Shown here piece after piece: positions 25,846 to 34,051 of a stretch of 64,000 nt of DNA (position 1 is its first letter; every line of letters starts with the position of its first letter). This DNA is from an uncultured Pseudomonadales bacterium (GTDB taxonomy: Bacteria > Pseudomonadota > Gammaproteobacteria > Pseudomonadales > Azotimanducaceae): positions 992,001 to 1,056,000 of the forward strand of contig OY282430.1 of assembly GCA_958296025.1 (NCBI GenBank). Reading direction: 5' to 3'. Below the pieces are notes generated by a model that did not search any database, was not told the origin of the DNA, and saw nothing but the letters and a program-made list of their open reading frames with translations. The position numbers were made by a program, and so were the translations under genes.

Positions 25846-26130
25846 ATGATTCAGGAGGCAAACTACACGCAGGCGCGGCAAAACTTAGCGGCGCTGCTGG
25901 ACCAAGTTGCGGAAACCCGTGAACCTGTGCTGATTCGTCGGCACGGCAAGGAAGCTGTCGCGCTGATTGCGGCTGATGAGTTGGCCGGCTGGCTGGAAAC
26001 AGCGCATCTTTTGCGGTCGCCAAACAATGCCCGCCGCCTTCTTGAAGCAAGCGAGAGGGCAACGGCGGGATTGGGTGAGACCATCCATCCTGACGATTTG
26101 CGCCAACGCCTTGGGCTGCTGAAGTCGTGA
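25846..26130 (+). CDS. yefM: YefM/Phd-family antitoxin
   Basis: A 94-residue antitoxin with the typical start (MIQEANYTQARQNLAALLDQ, then EPVLIRRHGKEAVALI) and a toxin-binding C-terminal region (LLEASERATAG). AGGAGG stands eight bases before the ATG. By family it is a DNA-binding antitoxin and autorepressor paired with YoeB, whose gene follows. A CAGTAGCACTG-type inverted sequence near 25,812 may be the operator. Confidence 0.85.
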   Translation: MIQEANYTQARQNLAALLDQVAETREPVLIRRHGKEAVALIAADELAGWLETAHLLRSPNNARRLLEASERATAGLGETIHPDDLRQRLGLLKS

Positions 26131-26155
26131 CCAGCGATGATCACGGCAAGCGGTT

Positions 26156-26398
26156 GTGGACCCTCATTTCCTTGAGGACTTGGAGCACTGGACAAAGACA
26201 GACCGGCGACGGACGCTAAGGACGCTTCGGCTCGTCGATGCGGTGCGCCGGGACCCGTTCGCCGGCCCCGGAAAACCAGAACCGCTGCGCGGCCAACTCA
26301 GCGGCAACTGGTCTCGCCGAATCGATCAGGAACATCGGCTTGTTTACCGGGTGGAGGCAGACAAAGTGCATTTTCTGTCAGCAAGGTTCCACTACTGA
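26156..26398 (+). CDS. yoeB: YoeB/Txe-type mRNA interferase toxin (5' end doubtful)
   Basis: An 80-residue YoeB-like RNase E-fold toxin from a GTG. Family residues are visible: Glu in [12 protein letters not shown], Arg in [13 protein letters not shown], and the C-terminal His-Tyr in ARFHY. By family it cuts mRNA on the ribosome. The usual KxxW start (here KRLW) lies just upstream in another frame, so a one-base deletion near 26,155 may have removed the original start. Activity is uncertain. A second fragment of the gene is at 28,603. Confidence 0.75.
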   Translation: MDPHFLEDLEHWTKTDRRRTLRTLRLVDAVRRDPFAGPGKPEPLRGQLSGNWSRRIDQEHRLVYRVEADKVHFLSARFHY

Positions 26399-26402
26399 GG
26401 CG
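26214..26402. repeat. Direct repeat of the yoeB 3' part, first copy
   Basis: This stretch, from GGACGCTTCGGCTC through the yoeB stop and GAGGCGGCGG, recurs at about 28,603-28,793 in the same direction with only a few differences. The pair encloses the aldehyde dehydrogenase operon. Confidence 0.75.
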
Positions 26403-26408
26403 GCGGCG

Positions 26409-26728
26409 CTAAAACAGCGGCACCAACTGCAATGCCGCGCCGATTTCGCGGACGTCCACTTGCTTTTCAACATAGTAGGGTGTCCGTCGAAGGCACAAGG
26501 CATTTAGCTTCTTGACGAAGTCACTCGGCAGGGTGGCTTGCGATTCGGCTATCGCTTCCCGCAGCTCTTGAATGACGGGATTCGGCGCGGTCCGAGTTGG
26601 AGGGTGATCGAGGCGTTCGGCTACGGGGTTCGGCCGGTGTCGAGCCACGACTGCATTGCGCTGCCGCGGGGCTGACGGGCCGCTTGCAAGGCTTGCAGAA
26701 AGTCTTTAAACGACAGGCGCTGATCCAT
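26409..26728 (-). other. Possible remains of a small gene downstream of the aldehyde dehydrogenase
   Basis: A 35-codon frame (26,621-26,728: MDQRLSFKDFLQALQAARQP) has a GGAGG site before its ATG and overlaps the dehydrogenase 3' end by 23 bp. A protein-like frame (26,409-26,648: NPVIQELREAIAESQATLP, then FVKKLNALCLRRTPYYVEKQ) partly overlaps it. They might be one gene split by a frameshift. No family was recognised. Confidence 0.3.
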
Positions 26729-28157
26729 ATCCTCCGCCTGCCGCCGCCTCGGCAAAGCTCGTCATGGGCTGAGGCGCTCCATGCTGAATGATGAGCGCCT
26801 TCTTGCGCAGGAAGCGGTAGATGCTGCCCGGCCCCATTCGAGAACCGCCCAAGCCCGAGTGATTGAACGCGGTTTTTTCCGGCTCGTAGGTCATGGAGGT
26901 GAGGCCGCAATCGTTGAGGCTCAGGCCGCCGGCATCAACCCGCTCCGCAACCGCCCGCACCCGGGTCAGATCGCCGCCGATGACAGAGGCGGACAGGCCG
27001 AAATTCGTGTCGTTCGCCAAGGCCACCGCCTCGTCTTCGTCCGCGAAGGCCATCACCGGCAGAATCGGCCCGAAGGTTTCCTTGCGCATGATGTCCATCT
27101 CCTGGGTCACCCCGGTGAGAACCGTCGGCTTGATCCAGCGACCGCCGCCCAAGGTTTCGACTTCGCCGCCGCAATGCACCCGGGCGCCCCGGGCTTTCGC
27201 ATCCGCGAGATGGGCTTTGATGACCTTGGCCTGACGCTCCAGGATGATCGGGCCGAGCTCGCCCCGGCGAATGTCGGGATAGTTGAACTCCACCGCCTGC
27301 GCCTTGGCGACCAGCTGATCGACGAAAGCATCGTGGATGTCCGTCTGCACATAGACGCGCTCGATGGACAGGCAGACCTGCCCGGAATTCACGATGGCGC
27401 CGCGCAGCACCGCGTCGGTGGCCCGGGGCAGGTCCGCATCGCCCAGCACGATGACCGGGTCCTTGCCGCCGAGTTCCAAAAAGGCCGGGATGAAGTTGCC
27501 GGCCGCCGCCGCCGCCACCTTGCGGCCCGTGGCCACGCTGCCGGTGAAACAGATCAGATCCACCTGCTCGATCAGCGCCGCGCCGGTTTCTCCGTCGCCC
27601 AGCATGAAGTTCAGCACCTCGCCAAGGCCGGGCGTCGCGTCAATGGACTTGCGCAGCGGCTCGACGAAGCGCGGCGTCACTTCGCTGGGCTTGACCAGCG
27701 CCGCGCAGCCGGCGGCGAGGGCTGGCACCGCGTCGATCAGAGACAGTGTGACCGGGAAATTCCAGGGCGTGATTAAGCCCGCCAGGGGATAGGGAACGTA
27801 CTGATTGTCGTAGCTGAGGCTGGCGATCAGCGCCGAGGGCCGCTCCTGCGTTTGCAGCAAGCCCGGCGCCATGTGCACCCAGCGGCGAAGGTTGGCCAGC
27901 GCGCCTTCCACTTCCCGCTGGGAAAGAAACAAGCGCCCGGTATCGGCAACCAGCGCGGCGATCAGTTCGGTTTTGACGGCTTCAATGGCATCGGCCCAAG
28001 CGGCGAGGATTTCGACACGGGCCTGAACCCCCAAGGCGAACCAATTGCCCTGACGCGCCCGCAAGTTCTGGGCGGCTTGGGCAATGGCGGCCGGCGAGGC
28101 GGGTTGGAAGCGGTAGTCCGCTTCGCCGGTGCGCGGATTTCTGACCTCAATGGTCAC
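26706..28157 (-). CDS. NAD(P)+-dependent aldehyde dehydrogenase
   Basis: A 483-residue ALDH-superfamily enzyme that oxidises an aldehyde to the acid. Catalytic residues are visible: Asn in ITPWNFPVTLS, Glu in FLELGGKDPVIVLG and Cys in NSGQVCLSIERVYV. FGLSASVIGGD and the ETFGPILPVM region also match. I chose the GTG at 28,157 because it overlaps the upstream gene by 11 bp and the family homology starts there. The longer frame to 28,307 is antisense-free but not ALDH-like. The substrate cannot be told from sequence; similarity by eye is to semialdehyde or aromatic-aldehyde types. Confidence 0.9.
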   Translation of the reverse strand: MTIEVRNPRTGEADYRFQPASPAAIAQAAQNLRARQGNWFALGVQARVEILAAWADAIEAVKTELIAALVADTGRLFLSQREVEGALANLRRWVHMAPGLLQTQERPSALIASLSYDNQYVPYPLAGLITPWNFPVTLSLIDAVPALAAGCAALVKPSEVTPRFVEPLRKSIDATPGLGEVLNFMLGDGETGAALIEQVDLICFTGSVATGRKVAAAAAGNFIPAFLELGGKDPVIVLGDADLPRATDAVLRGAIVNSGQVCLSIERVYVQTDIHDAFVDQLVAKAQAVEFNYPDIRRGELGPIILERQAKVIKAHLADAKARGARVHCGGEVETLGGGRWIKPTVLTGVTQEMDIMRKETFGPILPVMAFADEDEAVALANDTNFGLSASVIGGDLTRVRAVAERVDAGGLSLNDCGLTSMTYEPEKTAFNHSGLGGSRMGPGSIYRFLRKKALIIQHGAPQPMTSFAEAAAGGGYGSAPVV

Positions 28158-28509
28158 GGGCCGCCTGGCCGCCGGCTTGGGCCGTCGCGGCCGATGCCTG
28201 CATGGCTGCAATGTCCTGATGCAGGATGCGCAGCACCCGGGCGAGCAGTGCCTCGTGTCTAGCGAGCCGTTCCTTGGCCGCCTGGGAATCGGGCTGGAAC
28301 GCTTCAATTTCCTCGGCCTGGACCAAATTCTTGGCGGTCAGCAGCCGCTCCACCGTGTCCAAACGCTCCTGAGTGACCGCCAATTCTCCGGTCAGCGCCA
28401 GAACGATGTCCAGCAGGCGCTCCACATCCGGGTGGTCGAAGACGTAGGTGCGCGGCGCCGTCACCGCACGGCTGGCCTTGCGAACCACGTCCAAATGCTC
28501 GTCGCTCAT
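28147..28509 (-). CDS. Conserved hypothetical protein before the aldehyde dehydrogenase
   Basis: A 120-residue, largely helical protein (MSDEHLDVVRKASRAV, then DHPDVERLLDIVLALTGELA and VTQERLDTVERLL). It overlaps the ALDH start by 11 bp and so forms an operon with it. The mostly leucine-zipper-like middle suggests self-association or binding to the dehydrogenase. I do not recognise a named family. Confidence 0.6.
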   Translation of the reverse strand: MSDEHLDVVRKASRAVTAPRTYVFDHPDVERLLDIVLALTGELAVTQERLDTVERLLTAKNLVQAEEIEAFQPDSQAAKERLARHEALLARVLRILHQDIAAMQASAATAQAGGQAARDH

Positions 28510-28602
28510 TTCAGGTTCCGCCTCGCCAAGATTCGCTGCATGGGTTTTTCAATGATGGCATATCTGGCAAAGCTGGTGTAACGGCACCGCCTGCGTGACT
28601 AC

Positions 28603-28793
28603 CTCGCCAAGAACGCTGCGGCTCATCGACCCGGTGCTTCGGGATCCGTTCGCCGGCCCGGGAAAACCAGAACCGCTGCGCGGCCAACTCAGCGGCAACC
28701 GGTCCCGCCGAATCGATCAGGAGCATCGGCTTGTTTACCGGGTGGAAGCGGATAAAGTGCATTTTCTGTCAGCAAGGTTTCATTACTGAGGCG
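28603..28793 (+). pseudogene. YoeB toxin 3' fragment (second repeat copy)
   Basis: The last 60 or so codons of YoeB ([20 protein letters not shown], then [13 protein letters not shown] and ARFHY) without the N-terminal third and without an antitoxin gene. The Trp in GNWSRR is Arg here. It marks the right side of the direct repeat and is close to the end of the accessory region. Confidence 0.75.
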
Positions 28794-28902
28794 GCGGAGC
28801 TTTTTTTGGGGGTTTGCCCTCGGACGTTCCGGCGCAGGTCTGGGTCTTGCGTTGCAGCCTAAAGATCCTCTATTGTAGGAATTAAGCGCAGGAAGCACCC
28901 CA

Positions 28903-29355
28903 ATGGCTTTTGCAATCGACACCTACGCCGCCGTCAAGAAGTTCGAACAGGCCGGCCTGAACGCCCAGCAGGCGGAGGCGGTGGTCGAGGTCATCAACGG
29001 CGCCGCCGGCGAACAAGTCACCAAGAAGGACCTCGATCAGGGGCTGGCGAGGTGCGCCACCAAGGAGGACCTCGAGCAAGGGCTGGCGAGGTGCGCCACC
29101 AAGGAGGACCTCGAGCAAGGGCTGGCGAGGTGCGCCACCAAGGAGGACCTCCGACGTGAGATGGAGAGGTTCGCCACCAAGGAGGACTTGGCGAGGTGCG
29201 CCACCAAGGAGGACCTCAAGCAAGAGTTGGCGAGGTACGCCACCAAGGAGGACTTGGCCATGCTTCGGGCCGACATCTATCGTGCGCTTTGGTTGCAGTT
29301 CGGGGCCATCGTGGCGGCAATGGTCGCCATGCTGTCCATTGCGCGGGTGATCTGA
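28903..29355 (+). CDS. DUF1640-like coiled-coil protein with tandem repeats and a C-terminal membrane segment
   Basis: A 150-residue protein. The N-terminus (AIDTYAAVKKFEQAGLNAQQ, then AEAVVEVI) matches the start of bacterial DUF1640 proteins, relatives of the mitochondrial CCDC90/MCUR1 coiled coils. The middle (about 40-125) consists of 13-residue units of the form ARCATKEDLEQGL. Three are nearly identical at DNA level (39-bp repeats from about 29,041), and others are shortened. A hydrophobic C-terminus (WLQFGAIVAAMVAMLSIARV) is a likely membrane anchor. Function is unknown. Repeat number may vary between strains. Confidence 0.75.
   Translation: MAFAIDTYAAVKKFEQAGLNAQQAEAVVEVINGAAGEQVTKKDLDQGLARCATKEDLEQGLARCATKEDLEQGLARCATKEDLRREMERFATKEDLARCATKEDLKQELARYATKEDLAMLRADIYRALWLQFGAIVAAMVAMLSIARVI
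29041..29157 (+). repeat. 39-bp tandem coding repeats
   Basis: Three nearly perfect 39-bp units (CTGGCGAGGTGCGCCACCAA and so on, encoding LARCATKEDLEQG) lie inside the DUF1640-like gene, with shorter related units after them. Being a multiple of 3, copy-number changes would keep the frame. Confidence 0.85.
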
Positions 29356-29510
29356 GCGGATTGCGGCGACACAGGGCGCTTTTGCCGTTTGCACCGATTG
29401 GTTCGGCATTGCACACCCTCCGAATGGGCTGCATGAGGGTGCCGGCTAGCGCATCGCCGAACCCGTCGACGCTAGCGGCACCTTAAGCGCCATCGGCGTG
29501 AAGGGTGGCC

Positions 29511-30425
29511 TCAGCCCTTCAGGCTGCCCAGAAACTCCAAGGTGCGCTCATAGGCGCCCGGCTCGACATCCATGATGGCGGCGTTGAAATCGGTGACGCC
29601 GGTGTCCTCCAGGCGCTTGAGTTCGTCGCGCAGCAGGTTTTCATCGCCGAGGATGGCGATGTCCTCAGGACCCTGTGCGCCCTCCCGGTCCAGCATGGCG
29701 CGGTAACTGGGCAGCTGCCCGTAGATGACCAATGCCTCGCCGACCGCCGCCCGGGCTTCGTCGGGCTTGCTGGTCAGGGCGATGGGATAGCCGCCGACCA
29801 CTCGGGGTGGCGGCTTGCCAGCTCCGTGCGCGGCGGCGCTGAGCTTGGGCACGATGTGCTGCGCCATGGTCTTCGGCCCCACCATCCAGGTGTTGGTGCC
29901 GTCCGCCAGTTCGCCGGTGGCCCGCAGCATGGCCGGGCCTAGGGCGGCCACCACCACGGAAAGCCCCTCGGAACCGGGGATGTCCAAGGTCAAGCCATGC
30001 ACCTGGTACTCCTCGCCGTCGTAGTTGACCGTCTCGCCACGCAGCAGGGCGCCCAGCACCTCAAGGTATTCCCGCATGTGGGCGGCCCGCCGGCCGTAGG
30101 ACAGGCCCAGCATGTTTTCAATCACCATCTTGTGGGAAAGCCCGATGCCCAAGGTGAAGCGCCCCTTGCAGGCCGCCTGCGCGGTCATCGCCTGTTGGGC
30201 GATGGCGGTGGGATGCCTGGGATAGGTGGGCGTGACCGCTGTGCCGAGGCCGATGCGTTGCGTCTGCCCGCCAATCAACGCCAAGGTGGTGATGGCGTCG
30301 AAGGAGAAGATGTTCGCCAGCCAGACGTTGTCCAGCCCCGCCGCCTCCGCCCGCTGCGCCGCCCTGATGACCCCGTCAAGGTCCGTCCGTCCACCGTCCG
30401 CCCCGAGCATGATTCCAATGCGCAT
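29511..30425 (-). CDS. LLM-class F420-dependent oxidoreductase
   Basis: A 304-residue luciferase-like (LLM) TIM-barrel protein. Its features are MRIGIMLGADGGRTDLDG, AEAAGLDNVWLANIFSFDA, LGTAVTPTYPRHP, TLGIGLSHKMVIENMLGLSY and VVAALGPAMLRATGELADGT. These fit the F420-binding branch with the G-x-G-x-x-H segment. The start at 30,425 was chosen because the earlier codons are not protein-like. It is transcribed away from the F420 biosynthesis genes that start 180 bp away, so it is probably a user of the cofactor. The substrate is unknown. Confidence 0.88.
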   Translation of the reverse strand: MRIGIMLGADGGRTDLDGVIRAAQRAEAAGLDNVWLANIFSFDAITTLALIGGQTQRIGLGTAVTPTYPRHPTAIAQQAMTAQAACKGRFTLGIGLSHKMVIENMLGLSYGRRAAHMREYLEVLGALLRGETVNYDGEEYQVHGLTLDIPGSEGLSVVVAALGPAMLRATGELADGTNTWMVGPKTMAQHIVPKLSAAAHGAGKPPPRVVGGYPIALTSKPDEARAAVGEALVIYGQLPSYRAMLDREGAQGPEDIAILGDENLLRDELKRLEDTGVTDFNAAIMDVEPGAYERTLEFLGSLKG

Positions 30426-30605
30426 CGCAGTTCCTTCATCAAGAGTTGATGTTGTTGGCGCATACCTTAAGCGCATGTCTGCGAAAAAGGAAGGCGGGGC
30501 GGGCGTCGTGTCGCCCAGCAGTCAGGAGATTGGAGTTGTTGACGGCCGGCAGTGGCGCACAATTGTGCTTTGCCCTCATAATCCGCACCTTTTTTGGGGA
30601 GGCCC

Positions 30606-31280
30606 ATGCCGGAACGACGAAAGGACAAGGAAAGCATCGCCATCTTGGGCGGCACCGGGGATTTGGGGACGGGCTTGGCCATGCGTTGGGGCAGGGCTGG
30701 CTATCGGTTGATCATCGGCTCGCGCACCCTGCCCAAGGCGCGGCGGGCGGTGGACGCGCTGCATGAAGTCAGCCCGGTCAGCCAGGCCGTGCCGATGGAG
30801 AATCCCGATGCGGCGGCGGCCGGGGACATCGTGGTGTTGACCGTGCCGGCGGTTCACCAGCTATCGACTTTGGCCGAGGTCAAGGGTGCCTTGACCGGCA
30901 AGATTCTCATTGACGTGACCGTGCCCTTGTTGCCGCCCAAGGTGGGCACTGTGCAACTGCCGCCGGAGGGCAGCGCCGGCAAGCGGGCGCAGGACTTGCT
31001 TGGCGAGGAGGTGATGGTGGTCAGCGCTTTTCAGAACGTCGCCGCCCATCTGCTCAAGGAGGATGTTCAAATCGACTGCGACGTGCTGGTGGCCGGCAAC
31101 CGGAAGGCGGCGCGGGACAAGGTCATTGAATTGGCGCATGCGGCCGGAGTGACCGGTTGGCACGCCGGCCCCATCGACAATGCAGCGGCGGCGGAAGCGC
31201 TGACTTCCGTCCTCATCCACATCAACCGCCGCCACGACATCGACCACTCCGGCATCAAGATCGTCGGCCAGCGCCACTGA
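30606..31280 (+). CDS. npdG: F420:NADP+ oxidoreductase (NADPH-dependent F420 reductase)
   Basis: A 224-residue Rossmann protein with IAILGGTGDLGTGLAMRWGR for NADP binding and IIGSRTLPKARRA. DIVVLTVPAVHQ, ILIDVTVPLLPPKVG and ALTSVLIHINRRH-type segments match Fno/NpdG. It reduces F420 with NADPH and so supplies F420H2 to enzymes such as the LLM oxidoreductase. The ATG at 30,606 follows GGGGAGG. Its stop overlaps the cofE start (TGATG). First gene of the F420 operon. Confidence 0.88.
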   Translation: MPERRKDKESIAILGGTGDLGTGLAMRWGRAGYRLIIGSRTLPKARRAVDALHEVSPVSQAVPMENPDAAAAGDIVVLTVPAVHQLSTLAEVKGALTGKILIDVTVPLLPPKVGTVQLPPEGSAGKRAQDLLGEEVMVVSAFQNVAAHLLKEDVQIDCDVLVAGNRKAARDKVIELAHAAGVTGWHAGPIDNAAAAEALTSVLIHINRRHDIDHSGIKIVGQRH

Positions 31281-32044
31281 TGCGTCCACCCCTGCTCTTG
31301 GTGCCGGTGCCCGAGGTGCCGCTGATTCGTCCCGGGGACGATCTGGCGGCGTTGGCGGCGGCGGCCATGGCAAGGGCTGGCCTAGGGCTTGAGCCGGGCG
31401 ACCTGATCTGCGTTGCGCAAAAAATCGTCTCCAAGGCGGAAGGGCGGCAGGTGGATTTGGCGGAGGTGGTGCCCGGTGCTGGGGCGAAACGGCTGGCGGC
31501 GGTGGTGGAAAAGGACCCGCGCTTGGTGCAGCTGATCTTAGATGAATCCACGGAGGTGCTGCGCCAGCGCCCTGGCATCGTCATCGTGCAACATCGGTTG
31601 GGGTTCGTCTGCGCCAACGCCGGCATCGATCAGTCCAACATCGACCACGGCGGTGGTCAGCAGGCGTTGCTTTTGCCGGAGAATCCCGACCGCTCGGCGG
31701 CGGAACTGCGCAACCGGCTGCACGACCTAACCGGTGTGCGCGTCGGCGTCATCATTACCGACAGCCACAATCGCCCTTGGCGCTTGGGCACTTTGGGCGT
31801 TGCCATCGGCAGCGCCGGCCTCCATGTGCTGGCTGACCATCGCGGCGGGGAGGATCTATTTGGACGGGAATTGAAGGTCACCTTGGTGAACCGGGCGGAC
31901 GCCATCGCCGCCGCCGCCACGCTGTTGATGGGGGAAACCACGGAGGGAACTCCCATCGTGGTGATGAAGGGCCTGCCGTCGCAGAACAGCGAAGACCGCG
32001 CTAGCAGGATTGTCCGCCCGCTCAGCGAAGACTTGTTCCGTTAG
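31280..32044 (+). CDS. cofE: F420-0:gamma-glutamyl ligase
   Basis: A 254-residue single-domain CofE. It starts with VPVPEVPLIRPGDDLAALA and has CVAQKIVSKAEGR, GFVCANAGIDQSNID, VGVIITDSHNRPWRLGTLGV and NRADAIAAAATLLMG, the conserved GTP- and metal-binding blocks. It adds glutamates to F420-0. It lacks the C-terminal nitroreductase-like domain of actinobacterial FbiB, which reduces dehydro-F420. The start overlaps npdG by 1 bp. Confidence 0.92.
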   Translation: MRPPLLLVPVPEVPLIRPGDDLAALAAAAMARAGLGLEPGDLICVAQKIVSKAEGRQVDLAEVVPGAGAKRLAAVVEKDPRLVQLILDESTEVLRQRPGIVIVQHRLGFVCANAGIDQSNIDHGGGQQALLLPENPDRSAAELRNRLHDLTGVRVGVIITDSHNRPWRLGTLGVAIGSAGLHVLADHRGGEDLFGRELKVTLVNRADAIAAAATLLMGETTEGTPIVVMKGLPSQNSEDRASRIVRPLSEDLFR

Positions 32045-32228
32045 CGGTTCTCTCGGCTGCCGGAGTAATGGAGGTTTTTCCGGGTCCAGCCTTGGGATTA
32101 AATTCAAGGCATGCCATTCAGATCGACGATGTGATGGACTGTTCAAAGCCAATGGCCCAAGGGTGCGGCGTTATTGCCTCGGTTGGTGGGCGAATGGCCC
32201 CTTTCTCGCGGAAGGGCTTGCGGCGCTG

Positions 32229-33161
32229 ATGGCTTTCTTGGCCCTTACTGGCGGCATCGGCGGCGCCAAGCTGGGGTTGGGGCTGGCCCGCATTCTGGAC
32301 CCCGGCGCCCTCGGCTTCGTGGTCAACACCGGCGATGATTTCGAGCATTTGGGCTTGCACATCTCGCCGGATATGGACACCCTGACTTACACCTTGGCGG
32401 GGATCAGCAACACCGCCACCGGCTGGGGCCGCCGGGATGAGACTTGGCGTTTCATGGCGGCACTAGAGGCGCTGGGCGGGGAGACTTGGTTTCGGCTTGG
32501 CGACGCGGACATGGCGCTGCACCACAGCCGCACCGAGATGCTCAAGGCTGGGGCGAGCTTGACCGAGGCCACCCGCACCCTCAGCGCCAAACTGGGCTTG
32601 GCGTACGCCATCCTGCCGATGAGCGACGACCCGGTGCGCACCTTGGTGCATACCGCGGACGGCCCCTTGGCCTTCCAGCACTACTTCGTGCGTGACCGTT
32701 GCCGCCCGCAGGTGACCGGTTTCGAGTTCGCCGGGGCCGAAGCCGCATCGCCCTGTCCAGACCTGCTGGCTCTGCTGCCGGTCTGCGAGGGGGTGGTCGT
32801 CTGCCCCTCCAACCCCTTCGTCTCCATCGATCCCATCTTGGCGGTCCCCGGTTTGAAGACGGCCCTCAAGGCTTGCGGAGCGCCCATCGTCGCCGTCTCC
32901 CCCATCGTCGGCGGCGCCTCCATCAAGGGGCCGACGGCGAAGATGATGCGTGAGTTGGGCGTTCCGAGCACGGCGGCCCAGGTGGCGGAGCACTATCGGG
33001 GCTTCATTGACGGCCTCATCCTGGATGCCCAGGACGCTGGCTTGCACGGCACCTTAGGGCTGCCCACCAGAGTGGAGCCCTCGGTGATGGCCAGCTTGGC
33101 GGACCGGGAGCGTTTGGCTGGCGCCGCTTTGGACTTCATCAAGGAATTGCGCGGCGGGTAG
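32229..33161 (+). CDS. cofD: 2-phospho-L-lactate (or analogue) transferase
   Basis: A 310-residue CofD: ALTGGIGGAKLGLGLARILD at the N-terminus, VVNTGDDFEHLGLHISPDMD, NTATGWGRRDETW, PSNPFVSIDPILAVPG and AVSPIVGGASIKGPTAKMM. It joins the activated phospho-acid made by CofC to Fo to give F420-0 or a variant. The ATG at 32,229 lies 184 bp after cofE; the open frame upstream of it is not conserved. Only a weak ribosome site is seen. Confidence 0.92.
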   Translation: MAFLALTGGIGGAKLGLGLARILDPGALGFVVNTGDDFEHLGLHISPDMDTLTYTLAGISNTATGWGRRDETWRFMAALEALGGETWFRLGDADMALHHSRTEMLKAGASLTEATRTLSAKLGLAYAILPMSDDPVRTLVHTADGPLAFQHYFVRDRCRPQVTGFEFAGAEAASPCPDLLALLPVCEGVVVCPSNPFVSIDPILAVPGLKTALKACGAPIVAVSPIVGGASIKGPTAKMMRELGVPSTAAQVAEHYRGFIDGLILDAQDAGLHGTLGLPTRVEPSVMASLADRERLAGAALDFIKELRGG

Positions 33162-33271
33162 GTGCAAGATGAGGGCAACGGAGTCCTTGGGCCGCCGGCC
33201 TTGGCTGTTTCTCCGGTCATGGCGGGCTTGGCCGCCGAACGTCGGCATTGACGCTTCGGAGGGGTAGGGCG

Positions 33272-33931
33272 GTGTGGGCCATCGTTCCCATCAAGCGTTT
33301 CGACCAAGCCAAGAAGCGCCTCGCCGACGTGCTGACCGCAGCGCATCGAAAGAACCTGATGCTGGCCATGGCCCGCGATGTGCTGACCGCTCTGCACCAA
33401 GCCAGCCAGCTGGTCGGCATCCTGCTGGTTTCCCGCGCCGCGGAGGCCGGATCGCTGGCCGCCCCCTTCGCCGCCCGGCGGTTCGCCGAAAGTCCGGCGG
33501 CCAACCTGCCCAAGGCGTTGACGGAGGCCCGCGACCACGCTGTGGCGGAACTCGGCGCCAAGGCCCTGTTCATCGTTCCCGCCGACGTGCCGCTGATCTC
33601 CGGGGCGGAGATCGACCGGCTCATCCTCGCCCATAAGACCGTTACGCTGCTGCCGGACCACGCGCAAGTCGGCACCAACGGCCTGATCTGCACACCACCG
33701 GACGCCATCCCCTTGGTCTTCGACGGCAAAAGCTTCAAGGCTCATGCCGCCCACGCCGGCAACGCTGGCTTCGTGCCGCGCATCGTTCTCGACAGCGGCT
33801 TCGCCTTGGACATAGACACCCCGGACGACTTGGTTCGTCTGCTGCGCCAAAGCCAGCGTACCCAAACCGCAACCTATTTGCGGCAATCCGGGGTGGCCCA
33901 ACGGCTATTCGCCGGTCATTCGCCGGTTTGA
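33272..33931 (+). CDS. cofC: Phospholactate guanylyltransferase-like enzyme
   Basis: A 219-residue nucleotidyltransferase of the CofC/FbiD family: WAIVPIKRFDQAKKRLADVL, LFIVPADVPLISGAEID, VGTNGLICTPPDAIPL, and the closing LDIDTPDDLVRLL. It activates a phospho-acid with GTP. The precursor may be 2-phospholactate, PEP or 3-phosphoglycerate, and the choice decides which F420 variant is made. I chose the GTG at 33,272, which has GGAGGGG seven bases upstream, over the TTG at 33,248. Confidence 0.88.
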   Translation: MWAIVPIKRFDQAKKRLADVLTAAHRKNLMLAMARDVLTALHQASQLVGILLVSRAAEAGSLAAPFAARRFAESPAANLPKALTEARDHAVAELGAKALFIVPADVPLISGAEIDRLILAHKTVTLLPDHAQVGTNGLICTPPDAIPLVFDGKSFKAHAAHAGNAGFVPRIVLDSGFALDIDTPDDLVRLLRQSQRTQTATYLRQSGVAQRLFAGHSPV

Positions 33932-34051
33932 TCGGGGGTTCTTGGTTGCAATTTGGGGTGTTTCAATACAAGGTATCCGGCTTGGCGAAGCCGTGCCCTG
34001 CTCTATTTAGGGTCGCAGGGCGAAAGGGCGGTTGGGCGAAGAAGGAGCAAC

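Noticed and set aside
29041-29260. Regular repeats that could be a CRISPR array
   Set aside because: The 39-bp units are directly joined without unique spacers and are in frame within a protein-coding gene.
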